Shown: piece after piece, positions 50,544 to 61,868 of the stretch
How the letters are laid out: each line of letters starts with the position of its first letter
Numbering within the stretch: position 1 is the stretch's first letter
Assembly (NCBI GenBank): GCA_013396635.1
Contig: WBMW01004026.1
Span: 1,061,901-1,125,900 of the forward strand
DNA from: Penelope pileata
Taxonomy: Eukaryota > Chordata > Aves > Galliformes > Cracidae
Direction: 5' to 3'
Length of the DNA: 64,000 bases
Made by a program: the position numbers and the translations under genes
The notes under the pieces: model-generated
Seen by the model: the letters and a program-made list of their open reading frames with translations, nothing else
Database searches by the model: none
Told to the model about the DNA's origin: nothing

Positions 50544-50572
50544 TTTTTTTTTTTTTTGTTTTTTTTTTTTTT
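50544..50572. repeat. Poly-T run, one G interruption
   Basis: Two T runs of about 14 bases each, separated by a single G. No minus-strand retrocopy recognised beside it. Confidence 0.9.
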
Positions 50573-50689
50573 AACAAGGGAAAACAAACAAGTTTTCAGC
50601 CTGGAAGAAAACTTTGTTTAAAAAAAAGGAATTAAAAAATGTTTCCTCTGCACAACTTACAACAGCAACAGCAGCAATAGAGTAGGAAA

Positions 50690-50870
50690 TAAATGCTCCT
50701 CGAGGTGTATGCCAGCTGTCGGGCTTACACTAAACAATGTTCTTAATTAGCAGTAATGTGCTGGCAAACTCCAGAAAGTTCATAACCAAATATTTTTTTT
50801 GTAATTATGATCATTTAAAGACAATAGCATATTACAAATGATGACTAACAAGGAGAGTGCAAATGTCAAT
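50690..50870. promoter_or_regulatory. Candidate enhancer-like motif cluster
   Basis: Within about 40 bases there is a CAGCTG E-box (50713-50718), an AACAATG SOX-type site (50733-50739) and a TAATTA homeodomain core (50744-50749). Further AT-rich TAAT/ATTA cores follow to about 50820. The stretch is free of repeats and coding frames. The combination is typical of developmental enhancers, but the motifs are short and common. Confidence 0.22.
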
Positions 50871-51608
50871 GAGAAAATATGACTCTAATCATCACACCTT
50901 CCCTTAAAGCACAAATCATTGCAAGGGCAATTTCTGTTCAAATCAAGGAAAAACAATAAAAGGCAAAGGAAAGAGACGACCATGTACTGGGAAAATAAAG
51001 AGCTGAACTGTTCTGCTTCCCACGCAGGATTCTGTAGGGACAGCTCAGAAATTAATAAGAAAATGACATGAAATGTCACACAAAGTGTCTGTCACTGTGG
51101 TGCTGTACTCGGTGACCAGAAACCACCTACACTTTCAGATCAGCTCAGTACTGTGGGAGGCAGATGAGTATGTGCATCCATGTAACCACTTCCAAGGCAC
51201 CTGCAGCAAGATCCAGTTGCCTTAACAAGTGCCATTTTAGACACCTCAGAATATACCTCCTAAATTTTCTGCTGGCTATTTCAGCCGAATTCAAGTATCC
51301 AGGACATCTACACAAGACTGGCAGATAGAACGTAGAGCCCATGGCAAAGCTATCATTTCCTGGAGGGGCAGATGGAAGGCAGGTGAGAGCAAAAGGGAAT
51401 AGAAAACTACATTAGATGCCAGTGTTTAGACATCTGAATAAAAGGCAAGGAGAGATTTCAGATTCTATCAGCTTTGTGCTGGCCCTGCAGCATCACACCT
51501 TGTCTGGCTCGGTATGGACCTTTCCCACCAGACATTCTTTGAAAGTTTCCTAACATAGAGGTATAAAGCGAGAATAGAGCTTTGAGTTAAAAAAGTAGGT
51601 TGCGTATT

Positions 51609-51632
51609 CAGTGTGACAGTGTAACAGTGTAA
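51609..51632 (+). repeat. 8-bp tandem repeat, three units
   Basis: CAGTGTGA, CAGTGTAA, CAGTGTAA in a row. This is not the CR1 tail octamer. Confidence 0.8.
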
Positions 51633-53065
51633 CTGCCTGGTGACTGTATTCTTAGGAAGAATAAAGGACTGTATTGGTATTTCTCTGTGCAGGGTGTGCA
51701 CTTCAGATCAGGAAGCAAGTGAGCATATTCAAGGGAAATTGTGGCACAGAGCAGAAGGGCTCTGAAGCATCTCTGGGCTTGCCAAGGAGGTTTTGAGTTG
51801 AAGGTGAAAGTGAAGGCAGGAGAGGGTCTCAGGTTTCCAAAGGGATAAATGCACTGTTAAAAATGCCCTTGAGGTCTGTCTTCACATTCTGTTACGTTGT
51901 TGTCACTACTGAAGATTTGAAAGTTTTAGACTACTTTTGTGGTGTTCATGTGGAGAATATTGGTTTTTTCCCTTACCTTGAAGAGCACAGCAGAAGACTG
52001 TCTCTGTGGAGTACAAAGTGAGCACTATCAAAACACTTTTTAAATGGAAAACATAAGCCTGCAAAGCCATGGAGAAAGATGCCTCCCATCCATCATGGTG
52101 ACACTGCTGAAGGCCAAGAGATGTTTGATTGAGTTCCCTCTGACAGCACTCATTCAAACAGCAATTCTCTGCCACATTGCATGCAGATCTAAAAGGTAAC
52201 TGGGAGCACAGACATGACTTATAGATGCTCAAGCACAAGCAAATAAGGTGAGGGAAGAAAAAAAATAATCTAGAAAGCATTGGGCAGATGGGAATGTGAA
52301 TTATTCTCCCCTTAGAGCACGGGAAGAATAGGACTTCCATTTGTGCTGCAACAACCAAATGGGACAGCAGGGTCCGTGCTCAGCACTGGAAGCCTGTCCT
52401 CTGTATCACATCTGGGTAGTTTCAGGGAGAATTTAACCAGGGACCACGGATGCTGTAGCTGTCCCAGTAGATGTGTGCATTTGGAGGGCTGTGTGTCAGA
52501 GCCATGCCATTTGGCAGACACCACCCTCTCTCCTAACTCCAAGCTGAGTGGTTTCTTCCCTTCCATTCATACCTAGGCAGTACCTTAAAATCAACATTCA
52601 GCACCCTCAAAAGATTTTAACCGTTCCAAAAATATTACAAGATAAAAAGGAAGTCACTCTTCTTGGTACCCTTACCTTTTCCACTTTCTAACCCTTTTTG
52701 GCATGACATGACTGAGTACCTCTATGTTATTGACCACAGTACAGTCTAGTTTTAAATACATCATCTTAGGTACTAATAGCAGTCTGGATGCAGAAAGTTT
52801 TTGGCACAGACAGAAAATCCCCTTTTAAAAACCCAGCAAATTGGGTTGGGCTCTGAGTTCTGTGCTGGCAAAGCCATATTGCTGTCATACCAACCTGGTC
52901 ATCTGGAGGAGAGGACAGTTCCAGCTTCAGTGACCTGAAGTCACTGCCAGTCTGACAGGGTGGGTTTACAGCCTCAGGCTGAGAGATCAGTATATAACCT
53001 ATGCAAGAATATATTTAACTGATGAGTAACTCTTCTCCAGATGGCCAAAAGGAAACACAGCTGTA

Positions 53066-53624
53066 TTTCCCCAGGGGTCGGTGCTGGGTCCGGTCTTGTT
53101 CAATGTCTTCATCAACGACCTTGATGAGGGGATAGTGTCCACCCTCAGCAAGTTTGCTGATGACACAAAACTGGGAGGAGTGGCTGACACGCCAGAAGGC
53201 TGTGCTGCCATTCAGCAAGACCTGGACAGGCTGGAGAGATGGGCAGAGAGGAACCTGATGAGGTTCAACAAAAGCAAGTGTAGAGTCTTGCACCTGGGGA
53301 GGAATAACCGCATGTACCAGTACAGGCTGGGGGACGACCTGCTGGAGAGGAGCTCTACAGAGAGGGACCTGGGGGTCCTGGTAGATGACAGGTTGGCCAT
53401 GAGCCAGCAGTGTGCCCTGGTGGCTAAGAAGGCCAATGGGATCCTAGGGTGCATTAAAAAGAGTATTGCCAGCAGGTNTCTCCTTCCCTGGAGATATTCA
53501 AGACCCGCCTGGACGCCTACCTGTGCAACCTGCAGTAGGGAACCTGCTCTGGCAGGGGGGTTGGACTCGATGATCTCTTGAGGTCCCTTCCAACCCCTGC
53601 AATTCTGTGATTCTGTGATTCTGT
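53066..53624 (+). mobile_element. CR1 LINE, young-looking, 5'-truncated, internal gap
   Basis: The frame starting at 53081 reads the RT palm without a stop: LGPVLFNVFINDLDEG, then FADDTKLGGVADTPEG with the catalytic FADD box intact, LHLGRNN and ALVAKKANGILGCIKKSIAS. At 53478 there is an N. Sequence resumes in the last part of the ORF and 3' UTR (GGAGATATTCAAGACCCGCC, then AGGTCCCTTCCAACCC) and ends in ATTCTGTG octamers at 53624. The region between the thumb and the C-terminal end is missing at the N; in full CR1 copies this is several hundred bases. This is the best-preserved CR1 in the window and probably the youngest. Endonuclease and ORF1 are absent through 5' truncation. Confidence 0.93.
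53478..53478. other. Assembly gap (single N) inside a CR1
   Basis: The CR1 consensus jumps forward across this base, so the N stands for missing sequence and not for one unknown base. The reading frame across it is artificial. Confidence 0.9.
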
Positions 53625-53651
53625 ACAGTGTTTAGTCACAATAAGACACTG

Positions 53652-53659
53652 TATTACAG
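53652..53659. repeat. Possible target-site duplication, left copy
   Basis: TATTACAG here recurs at 53832-53839, directly flanking the CR1 3' end at 53660-53831. Eight matching bases could be a target-site duplication. CR1 insertions often lack these, and the right copy overlaps the TTCTATT-like tail, so chance is possible. Confidence 0.4.
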
Positions 53660-53831
53660 GCTGCCCAGAGAAGCTGTGGGTACCCCAACCCTGGAGATGT
53701 TCAAGGCCGGGTTGAATGGGGCCCTGGGCAGCCTCATCCCGTGGGCGCAACCCTGCCCATGGCAGGGGGGTTGGAACTGAATGATCTTCAAGGTCCCTTC
53801 CAACCTAAGCCAGTCTATTATTCTATGATTC
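53660..53831 (+). mobile_element. Short CR1 LINE 3' end, different subfamily
   Basis: It starts GGCTGCCCAGAGAAGCTGTG, runs through ACCCTGGAGATGTTCAAGGC and GGGGTTGGAACTGAATGATC, and ends with TTCTATGATTC. This is the last part of the CR1 ORF plus its 3' UTR, about 170 bp. Its tail octamer (TTCTATGA) and body differ from the CR1 ending at 53624, so it is a separate insertion and not a tandem copy. Confidence 0.9.
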
Positions 53832-56058
53832 TATTACAGAGAAACTGTGCTGGCTGGAGGTACAGTACTGCCCACCTAGCTCTCTGACTTGGTTGCAAAC
53901 CAGTGCAGTTAAATCCTGCTCACTGACAGCTCCCAAACTCTGCAGTAAGAGTGAAGGATAGATCAGTCCTGAGCTCCTCGTCTTTGTCACCTCTCCTTGT
54001 GAGCCTGGATATATTATCCATGTTTACATGCCATGTTTACCTTGGAGAACTATTTCAGAGATACTCCATCTCACCACACCCTGGGCCAGGACAGCCTGTT
54101 TTTTCTGGAACAAGACATTATATAATCACTTCAGCAGAGCTTACCTAAACAAATTAGCCTTTCTGAGAGGCAGCTAATAGTTGGCTCAACAGCAGCTTGG
54201 AGTTTGCATCATTTTCTACATCACCTCTAGACTCTGCATGATGCTGCACGACACTGTGTGGGTGTCCCAGCCCTCTTGGCACTGACTCTGGGCTCTTCCC
54301 ATTGGGCTTTTTAGTGCAGCTTAATGAAAACTGTAGGATACAACCATAGAATATAACCCAATGACATGCAGGTAACTACAAAGCCAGGAAGGGACATTTT
54401 GGCCCAGGCAAGGCTTTGCACAGTGGTTGCACATGCTCAGACCAGGCTGGAGGAGCTCATGGCCGAGCATCACCACCCTCCTCTGATGCTGACGTACAGT
54501 CAGTTTTTTTTTGTGTGTTAATTTAGGTTGGTAGCTGGTATAGATGTGTTTGAGTTGCCATTTTAACTAACCACAGAAAACTGTCAGATGCAAGCAGTTT
54601 TGCTAAATACTCATGTTTTCCAAAATTTACAAGACAGAGTGTAAAATAGCCTTAATGAGAAAAGACAATGACAAGATGTTACCCTGTTTTCACGCTGGCC
54701 AGCGGCGATGGCTGTGTGGGTAGTATCTTCAACATGAGATGTAATGATAACTAGTTTGAATGGTGTCTTTTGAGGCATTTTTCTAGGTGGAACAGCTCCC
54801 CAGCCTGTACAGTAACCAAAGCTGGGCAGGAACTGACTCACATCTTGGCTTCATGCATTTGGTCCAGGCTGAGAGTGAAGGAATTAAACAGCTGATATCC
54901 TGGCTGCAAAGATTTGGCAAAGCCACTGGTCAATAAACACCCTGGAACAAATGACTCCAGTAATCTACATCAGGAACTGAGGCTGGTTCCTGCTGTCAGT
55001 GTCCCTTCAGCTCTTTGGAATTCATCATTATTGCCTCAGTGAAAATCAAGTTCGGAGTAGAACTTTAGAACTCTTTTTTTTTTTTCAGATTTTCACTTCT
55101 TTTTTTAAGCTTCTACTGCCACAAACCATCGTACACTGATGAAAGACAAAATGAGCAACTCTGAAATGCAGTTTAACTTGGTCAGAAGCCAAAAAGACAA
55201 GGAAAAGTAGAGCCAAAAAACCTTGAATATGCCTGGAAGAAATGGCCTTTTTTTTTTCAGAACTGCTCTCAGTAATTCTATCATTATTAAAACAAAATGC
55301 AATGTCATAACATGGACTTTGCTGTTATTCATATATAGTTTCATAAAAAAGACAGAAAGCACAGCTTATGGTGCCTATTAAACAAATAGGAAATTTAATT
55401 GCCTCAATAACAGTTGGAAATTTGAGATAAAGCCTAAGTCTCATGTTTTATATTAACAAATTACTAGCTCCTACAGCAGGCCTGCATAGCCCATTGTACA
55501 ACTGGTGACAAATACAGCGCCTGTGACATATTTAGTGCATGGAAAATAGAACTGGTCTCTGTGATATGTAGTGACTGGATAATGACTGTAAGTGATGGCC
55601 TGTTTGTACATCTGAACAAAGCAAAGAAAGCAATTAGCCCCTTCCACAAGCCCTCCATCACGGATGGGCTGTCATGCATCTATAGTTTGCTTGAGAGACA
55701 GGAGTGAAGAGGACAATGAAAGACTGACAGAGGTGTGAAGGCAGGAGAGCAGAGCAGGTTGTTCCTGACACCCAGGCTGGGCGACTCGGGTGCTGTACTC
55801 TGTCTCCTGCTTTTTCTGTTTCAGTGTCCAATGCTGTTTCCCACTCGGGTTCATCACTTTGTATCCTTCCTCTCTGTCAGTCCCTTCCCCAGCTCCTTGG
55901 AGATCAGCATGTCTGATCAATATCTCTCACCCTGTACAATCTATTTCCTGCACCTTTCTCCCTAGTGACCCTACTCATGTACCAAATCTTAGATAATTTT
56001 GTGGCAACAGCAGCTCAGTACTAAAGAGTTGTTTGCCTCTCTCCTCACCTCCTCCCCC

Positions 56059-56102
56059 AAAAAAATAAGGAGAAAGAAAACAAAAGGCAAAAAAAAAAAA
56101 AA
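56059..56102. repeat. A-rich low-complexity run
   Basis: A runs broken by GG and GC, ending in about 14 consecutive A. Purine-rich on this strand. Confidence 0.85.
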
Positions 56103-57524
56103 GTCAGAAGGAGAAGAAAAAATGTTGTGTTAGAGAAGAAACAGACACTGTGTGTGGTTCTGCTCCCTCACCATTCCCTCCTTAGCTAACTTACAGTGGA
56201 TCTGGAATGTGTTCGGGGGGAGGAAAAAGGTGATTTGAGGAAATGGACAGCTTCTATATGAGGAGCAACTGAGATGAGCAATCATCAAGCTGCAAGTGTA
56301 GAGGGTATAGGGAAGGAGTACGGAAGAGGTCTATACAATCATGAGTCCCAAGGAGTTGGTGATGAGAGGAAAAATTTTTCCCTGTCGCTGCCAGCCAGCA
56401 GCTGGGGGGTTCCAGTAAACCAGCTGGCAGCTCCAGTCCAAACCAAACCAACGCAGTATGGTTCTGACACCACAGTCAGCCCATGGAACCCATTGCTGCT
56501 GCCACCACCCTGCCCAACTTTACGTTCTAATTCTCCTCCCCAGCCCAGGCAATATTAATTATTTTCTCTTTCAGCTCCATCCATCTCCTCACCTCAGAAA
56601 TCTTCTCTACAATGTTTTCCTCATGCAGCATCCATTTCGTGTGCTCAGCCTCATCACTGTAGCTAGCTGAGCTCCCTATTTGCTTTTACTCTGCTATTAA
56701 TTGGCATTAGTATATGAGGCAGTATCACAGAAACATTTCCCTTTCAACTTGCACACACGTTTTACAACAGCTGTAATCCATGACTTGTTTGTGTCATTTT
56801 GTGCCCATCGTAAATGCAGAAGATATTGGCCTGAATCACAGGAGCTAACACAAGATTCACGCCACATTCCCCCTTCTGCTCACCTTGGAGGGAGGCTGCA
56901 ATCTGCCTGACTGTGAGTTCACTGCTGAACTGAGCTCCTCTGTGGAGCTTGAGGTGCAGGATGGGGATTCAGGTATTTCAAGAATGTTATCTGTCATCTC
57001 ACTCTCTTGTCTTGGAGTATATCAGTATCTTTCTCAGGGTCACTGGGATGCTATCACAGCCTATAAATTCTGCAAAAGTGCTTTTCTCCCTTGGCATACG
57101 AAGGGCCGACATTGCAGAAACTCTGGAGAGTGGAAGCGAGGAGGAACAGGCAACGAGCCTGGCATGAGAACGCACGGGAGGGATTTGCAGATTTTCACAC
57201 TCCTGTTACTCAAAACAGCATGAAAAACAACCTCCTTTAATCTTTAGCAAAGAGAAAGCTGGCAGACAACTTCACAGAGAAATGCAAAATGCTGAAGGAT
57301 ATCATGGAAATAAATGATACATTTGACCTCAGGTCAGACAGGAGAGAGAGAATGAGCTTCAGATAAGAGAGCAGCAGGTAGAAGGGAATGTAAAATATGA
57401 GGGAAAACACAGGGCCAGGGTGAAAACAAACAGTAAAAATACCTCCTTTGTTCTGCAGCTTGTATTTCTGATTGGTTGGTTGAACTTTTTATGAAGGAGG
57501 GTGAACATGTTTCAGGTCTGAGGG

Positions 57525-57650
57525 GTTTGGCTTGTTTGTTTTTTGCATTGTTTTAACTTTGGCTGTGTTTTTTTTCTTGTTGTTGGTTTTTTTTTTTTGT
57601 TCTTTGTTTTGTTTTGGCTTGGTTTTGGGGTTATTTTGTTTTGTTTCAAG
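57525..57650. repeat. GTTT-rich low-complexity tract
   Basis: More than 100 bases composed almost entirely of T and G, with TTTGTTTTG-type phrases. The lysine/asparagine-rich minus frame across it (57489-57746) is a composition artefact. Confidence 0.85.
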
Positions 57651-59334
57651 GAATAAAACAACTTCTGTAAAGTGGTAGGTGAACAGCTTTTTGAAGTACA
57701 TCTGATGTTTATTTGCAGAAGGGGAATTCCTTAGATTTACATACAATGCCTACCAAATTAAACAAAGCTGCTGAAGATTACAGCAACGCAGCTCCTTCAG
57801 ATACCTTAACATCTGTGCATAGTATCCCTTAAAATCTAAAGAATGTTAGTTTTGTTAGTCAGAATATTTTCATTCTGCCACGCTCAGTTCTAAGATCCAC
57901 ACACCTGCTGCCCAGTGAATTTCCTGGCCGTTTTGGCAGGAAATGGGAAATGATATCTATTAACTTTTACTAACATGCTGGGAAAAAAAAAAAAATCATG
58001 ATAGGAAATAAGGCTCAGATCTCAGATCAGGCTAAGATCAGCTCTTTGATTTCGCTTCCTTGTACAGCAAAATAATTAATTACTATAAAATGCACCAGCA
58101 AGAACTGCTTATTATTTGCCACTTCCAATCTGACCATCTTGTTGGATTTCTGCAGGGCCATCAGGTGCAGATGGCAGGCACACAAACCCCCAGGATTGCG
58201 GTTTGGCTGGGCTAGGGCCAGGTCTGGAAGCTGCCAGGCTCAGGAATGAGTTTGCCACCAGATGGGGATTCTGCTTACACCTGAGCAAGAACTGGAGGGG
58301 CCCCTCTCACACGCAAGACTTTGCCTGTGTCCTGCTTCTGAGAATACCTCACTGTCTTCCACTGAGTGTGCAGTAGCTCTTCAGCTTCTAATCTGAGAAA
58401 GAAAACAGTACGATCCAATTATCTACCTTTGTCGGTTGTTTTTGTCCCAATTTTGTCCATGGTGACCCTCATGTCTCTCAATGACCTATCTATCTCGTTA
58501 CAGAAATAACAGAGCAATAGTGCCTGATGTGGGTTTTGCAACAGTTCAGTGAGGTGACTTGAATTGTCCCTTCTGGCCTTTGTGTTTGTACTTTGAACAT
58601 TTGCCCCTGTAGTCATAGGCAAACAGGTCTGACAGAGACAGGGTGAGAAACCAGGAGATCCTGCATCCCGCTCAGGTCACAGGCCAGCAAGCCAGCCCAT
58701 TCTCAATATCTGTTATTTATGTGATGGTGGAACCATATATAATCCAATTTCAGAATGGAAAGATAAAGCCACTGGAGTCTTTCACCAGTTTATTTATCCT
58801 TTTAGCTTTTTCCAGCTCTCTATGCTTAAGCCTGCCAGGTGATCCCACTGAACCAAAGCTCAGTGAAGCTAAGACCCTTTTCTCAGAAATCTAAGTATTG
58901 CTGTTGCTCCTTTTTTCTCTTTTCAGCAGCAATTAAAGGAAAAAATGTCCCTTTATTACAGACCCATCACCTGCTGAATCATCAGTCGATATCCTGCCTG
59001 TGTGTAGGAGGCTTCTTAGAAGTACTAGACTCATTATTCCCTGACCTAGTGATTTATATTGTGATCCTCTGTGGGGAGAAAATGCACTGAGGTCTCAAAG
59101 TAGGGAACTGAAACCAAGAGCGCCTGTAATGGATTGAGAAAATGGTACCCCAGATGATAGAAAACTGCAGGTGAGATGAAGGGAAATATCTGTGAAATAA
59201 TTCAATTTAGATTCTCATGATTTTGACAGATCAAAATCCGTAAGGTTTTACTTGAGGTGGGTTTGTGTTCTCAGAGGTCTCTCTGAAGCCAGAGGCAAAG
59301 CCCAACACCCCACACACAGCCTGGTGGACATGCC

Positions 59335-59393
59335 AGCTGTATATATGAACTTATACAGCTGTATGTATGAGCTTTTACACCTGTATACAGGAG
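59335..59393 (+). repeat. 22-bp tandem repeat, about 2.6 units
   Basis: Unit 1 (59335-59356) and unit 2 (59357-59378) both read AGCTGTAT-TATGA-CTT-TAC with three differences. A third partial unit, ACCTGTATAC, follows. The CTGTATA core repeats every 22 bases, about two helical turns. Confidence 0.8.
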
Positions 59394-61692
59394 GCCTACC
59401 AAGCATTTTAAGCAAGTCCTAAGAAGCTCATCTTACTTGCACTTGGATACTTCCTGGAGATGAGTCCCTTCCAAAGTTTCTTTCATCCAGAGCTTCAGAT
59501 GACAAGCAGTGGTCTCACCCATCTGAAGGCACCTGCTGGGCTGATCAAGCAGGATCTTTGTATCTACTGCATACTCAGCAATGTGGATTTTGGCACTCAT
59601 CCTCCAGGCTCTGCCCATGGGTGGGTACGACCCAGCATCAGACAGGCCACCTTCTGAGGAACAAAGATAAATAGCTCAGCATTAACCTCAGGGTTTATTT
59701 GAAAATCAACTTGCTTTTCTCAAAATCCTTCCTCAAGATGTTCAGAGGGTGTGGACCTCATGTGCTCTTTGCAAACTGGGATCTATTCTGCATTCTTGTG
59801 GTGGATGGTAAGTACCCAAAACACCTCTATACGCTCTGTGTATGCCAAAAGAGCCCTCACAGAAGCCATTTCTCCCTTCATAGCAGCAGTTTGGTTGAAG
59901 TCACAGTCAGCCCTGGAAAGGGGAGTTAAGGTGAGGAGGAAACACATCCTCTGAGTGCCCACCAATGCCAAGCTCTGCTGCATTTTGTGCAAACTGGAGC
60001 TGGTGGGACTTCAAAGACTGAAAACTGTCTGTAAAGTGTAACTGTAAAGGTGTAATGCATTTGTCAGGTGTTTCACTGGATAAGTCCCTTCTCTCTCAAC
60101 TCTCAGAGTTTTCTTGGCACCAGAAAATAGTAGAACACACCACATCTTGCCTATGCACGTTCAGTTCAGAACAACTGAATTCACTTCCCTTAATTAAGAC
60201 AGTTCTTGCTTTGCCAGTTGCCTCTGGATTTTTACATCCTGCAAACCCCAACTGCAATGCAGAGAGCAGTTCTAAGTACACAAAGAAAGCAGAAGTTTGC
60301 CTCTAAAAATATTTAGGATATCTCTGTGGAAATAGGTCTCATATTTTTCCAGGCCAGTTTCTCCAAGATTACTGCTGGTAAATCTTACAGGAAATATTTG
60401 TCTTAATCTTCAGCTTCTTTAAAAGGAAACTTCTAATTGTTTCCACTTCCTTTCAGGTAATCGTATGGTGAATAAAACAGTAAAGTTCAAGCTCGGTTTG
60501 AGACCGCTCCAGGGAAGCACTTAGCAGTGTGAAAAGTCCTAGTGCCTTCCAGAGGGACTGCTTGAATGCTCCAACTTGTGCTTGTGCTGAAGTGCTTTGC
60601 AGCTGGGGAGCCTCTGATCCCTCCTTCTGAAGACGTGACCTCAGGGATGTATCTCATGGGTGCTCTTTTATCTCTTGAAGAGGCAGAGTTGTGCATCATC
60701 CCAGGTGGCTGTTGGCACGCAGCTGCAGAAGCCCCGTATCAAAGGGGCTCTGGGGGGTTACTCCCATGAATGCAGCTGTGACACCAGATGTGCCTGTGCC
60801 CTGCTGCAGTCTGCAGCACGGATAGGAGAGCAGTGACTCAGCTGCCCCACCACAATGTCCAGGACATCTTTACATAGCAGATTAAGACAATAGACCACAT
60901 TGTGAGGTACAGCTGATGAGGTGCGGACACGTGGTCTCCTTCCCTGAGCCTTTTGCACAGAAGGGCAGAGAGGGCACCAAATCCAAGCAAAGCACATATC
61001 TCTGCAGCTGTTTGCAAGGGTGTCAGAGTCCTTTGGCATATACGGTTCTCACACACCGAGCTGCAAAGCAGTGCTCAGAGGTTGCTGCACAGAACCGCCT
61101 GGGATAGCTCAGACCTGGGAGCGATGCTGTGGTTTTGTTATATAACCAAAGCTTTTTTATGCAACTGCTCCTCCAGCACCGCCCTGCTATATCCGATTAT
61201 TATGGAGGATGAAAAATATTGTTATTTTTAACAGCTGGATCAAGGCTCAACGGGTTTAAAAGGATATTCAGAAGCAGCTGCTTCTATGAGGTTGCCTAGA
61301 CAGTGGTGACCACTGCAAAAGTTGTTTGCCTCTGTTTTGGAAACTCTGTTTTTCTACAGCACTGATGTTGCCTTGCTCTTTCAAGTGAGAGGCTGTGTCT
61401 TTTTTTCCCTAAATGTTGTAAACAATTTGTTGCCATTCATCCAGACAACTCAACATCAGCTTCCCAAGAGGTAGCTTTCACATCTATCTCCAAGCACCTG
61501 TAGGCAAAAGCAACTCATACACTGTGCAATACCAAGATGTCCAAGGGCTGGTGATATTCTTGCATTAAAAGAAGAAAAGACTGTGTTTGTGATGTTAATT
61601 TTTGTGTTTAGATGGTGCTGAGCATACAGTGTGCAGCTGCAGTACATAGCAATTTAGCATCTCCACAGCTTGGGCAGAAATGCCTTTGGCAT

Positions 61693-61762
61693 CCCCTCTA
61701 CTCTGCTCTCATGTGACGCCACCTGCAGTACTGCATTCAGCTTTGGGGCCTCTAGCATAGGA
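61693..61762 (+). mobile_element. CR1 LINE internal scrap
   Basis: CCCCTCTACTCTGCTCTCAT, then CCACCTGCAGTACTGCATTC, then CAGCTTTGGGGCCTC: this is the CR1 segment encoding the LYSA-(V/L)-RPHLEYC-type region of the ORF. It is cut off at about 61762, shortly before a purine-rich simple repeat and an N. The remainder of the element may be lost in the gap. Confidence 0.75.
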
Positions 61763-61774
61763 TATAGGTGTGTT

Positions 61775-61868
61775 AGCGGGAAGGAGGGGAGGGAAAGAGG
61801 GGAGGGAAGGGGAAGCAAGGCGAGGCAAGGCGCGNAGAGGAGTGGAGAGGAGAGGAGAGGAGAGGATG
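61775..61868. repeat. Purine-rich (GGAGA/GGAGG)n simple repeat
   Basis: Almost pure G and A on the plus strand, with GGAGG, GGAAGG, GGCAA and finally GAGAGG units. An N at 61835 interrupts it, so its true length is unknown. Long purine tracts of this kind can form triplex or slipped structures and are hard to sequence. Confidence 0.9.
61835..61835. other. Assembly gap (single N) in a purine repeat
   Basis: A one-base placeholder between GGCAAGGCGCG and AGAGGAGTGG. The true repeat length across it is unknown. Confidence 0.85.

Larger units (their letters stand above)
49023..53065. other. Single-copy non-coding DNA, no gene recognised
   Basis: AT-rich. It contains a long interrupted T-run (50.54 kb), a candidate regulatory cluster (50.69-50.87 kb) and an 8-bp triple repeat (51.61 kb). 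A 150-codon minus frame (51906-52358) is open but has a cysteine- and phenylalanine-rich translation with no known domain, so it is not called as a gene. Confidence 0.6.
53840..61692. other. Single-copy non-coding DNA, no gene recognised
   Basis: No credible gene. It holds A-rich and GTTT-rich low-complexity DNA (56.06, 57.53 kb) and a 22-bp tandem repeat (59.34 kb). The longest frame (56885-57223, 112 codons) has no known domain. A tRNA-like 16-mer near 61.10 kb was examined and rejected. Confidence 0.6.

Noticed and set aside
51906..52358. 150-codon minus frame outside known repeats
   Set aside because: The translation is Cys/Phe/Leu-rich without any recognisable domain, and the region shows no other coding signal. 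Frames of this length occur by chance in 64 kb.
53081..53581. 166-codon plus frame as a continuous protein
   Set aside because: It reads across the N at 53478. The two halves come from distant parts of CR1, so the joined translation is artificial.
57489..57746. Lysine/asparagine-rich 85-codon minus frame
   Set aside because: It is a translation of the GTTT-rich low-complexity tract.
61097..61112. tRNA-Lys-like string GCCTGGGATAGCTCAG
   Set aside because: It resembles the 5' end and A box of a tRNA, but there is no B box, no cloverleaf and no SINE body downstream. A 16-base match is not enough.
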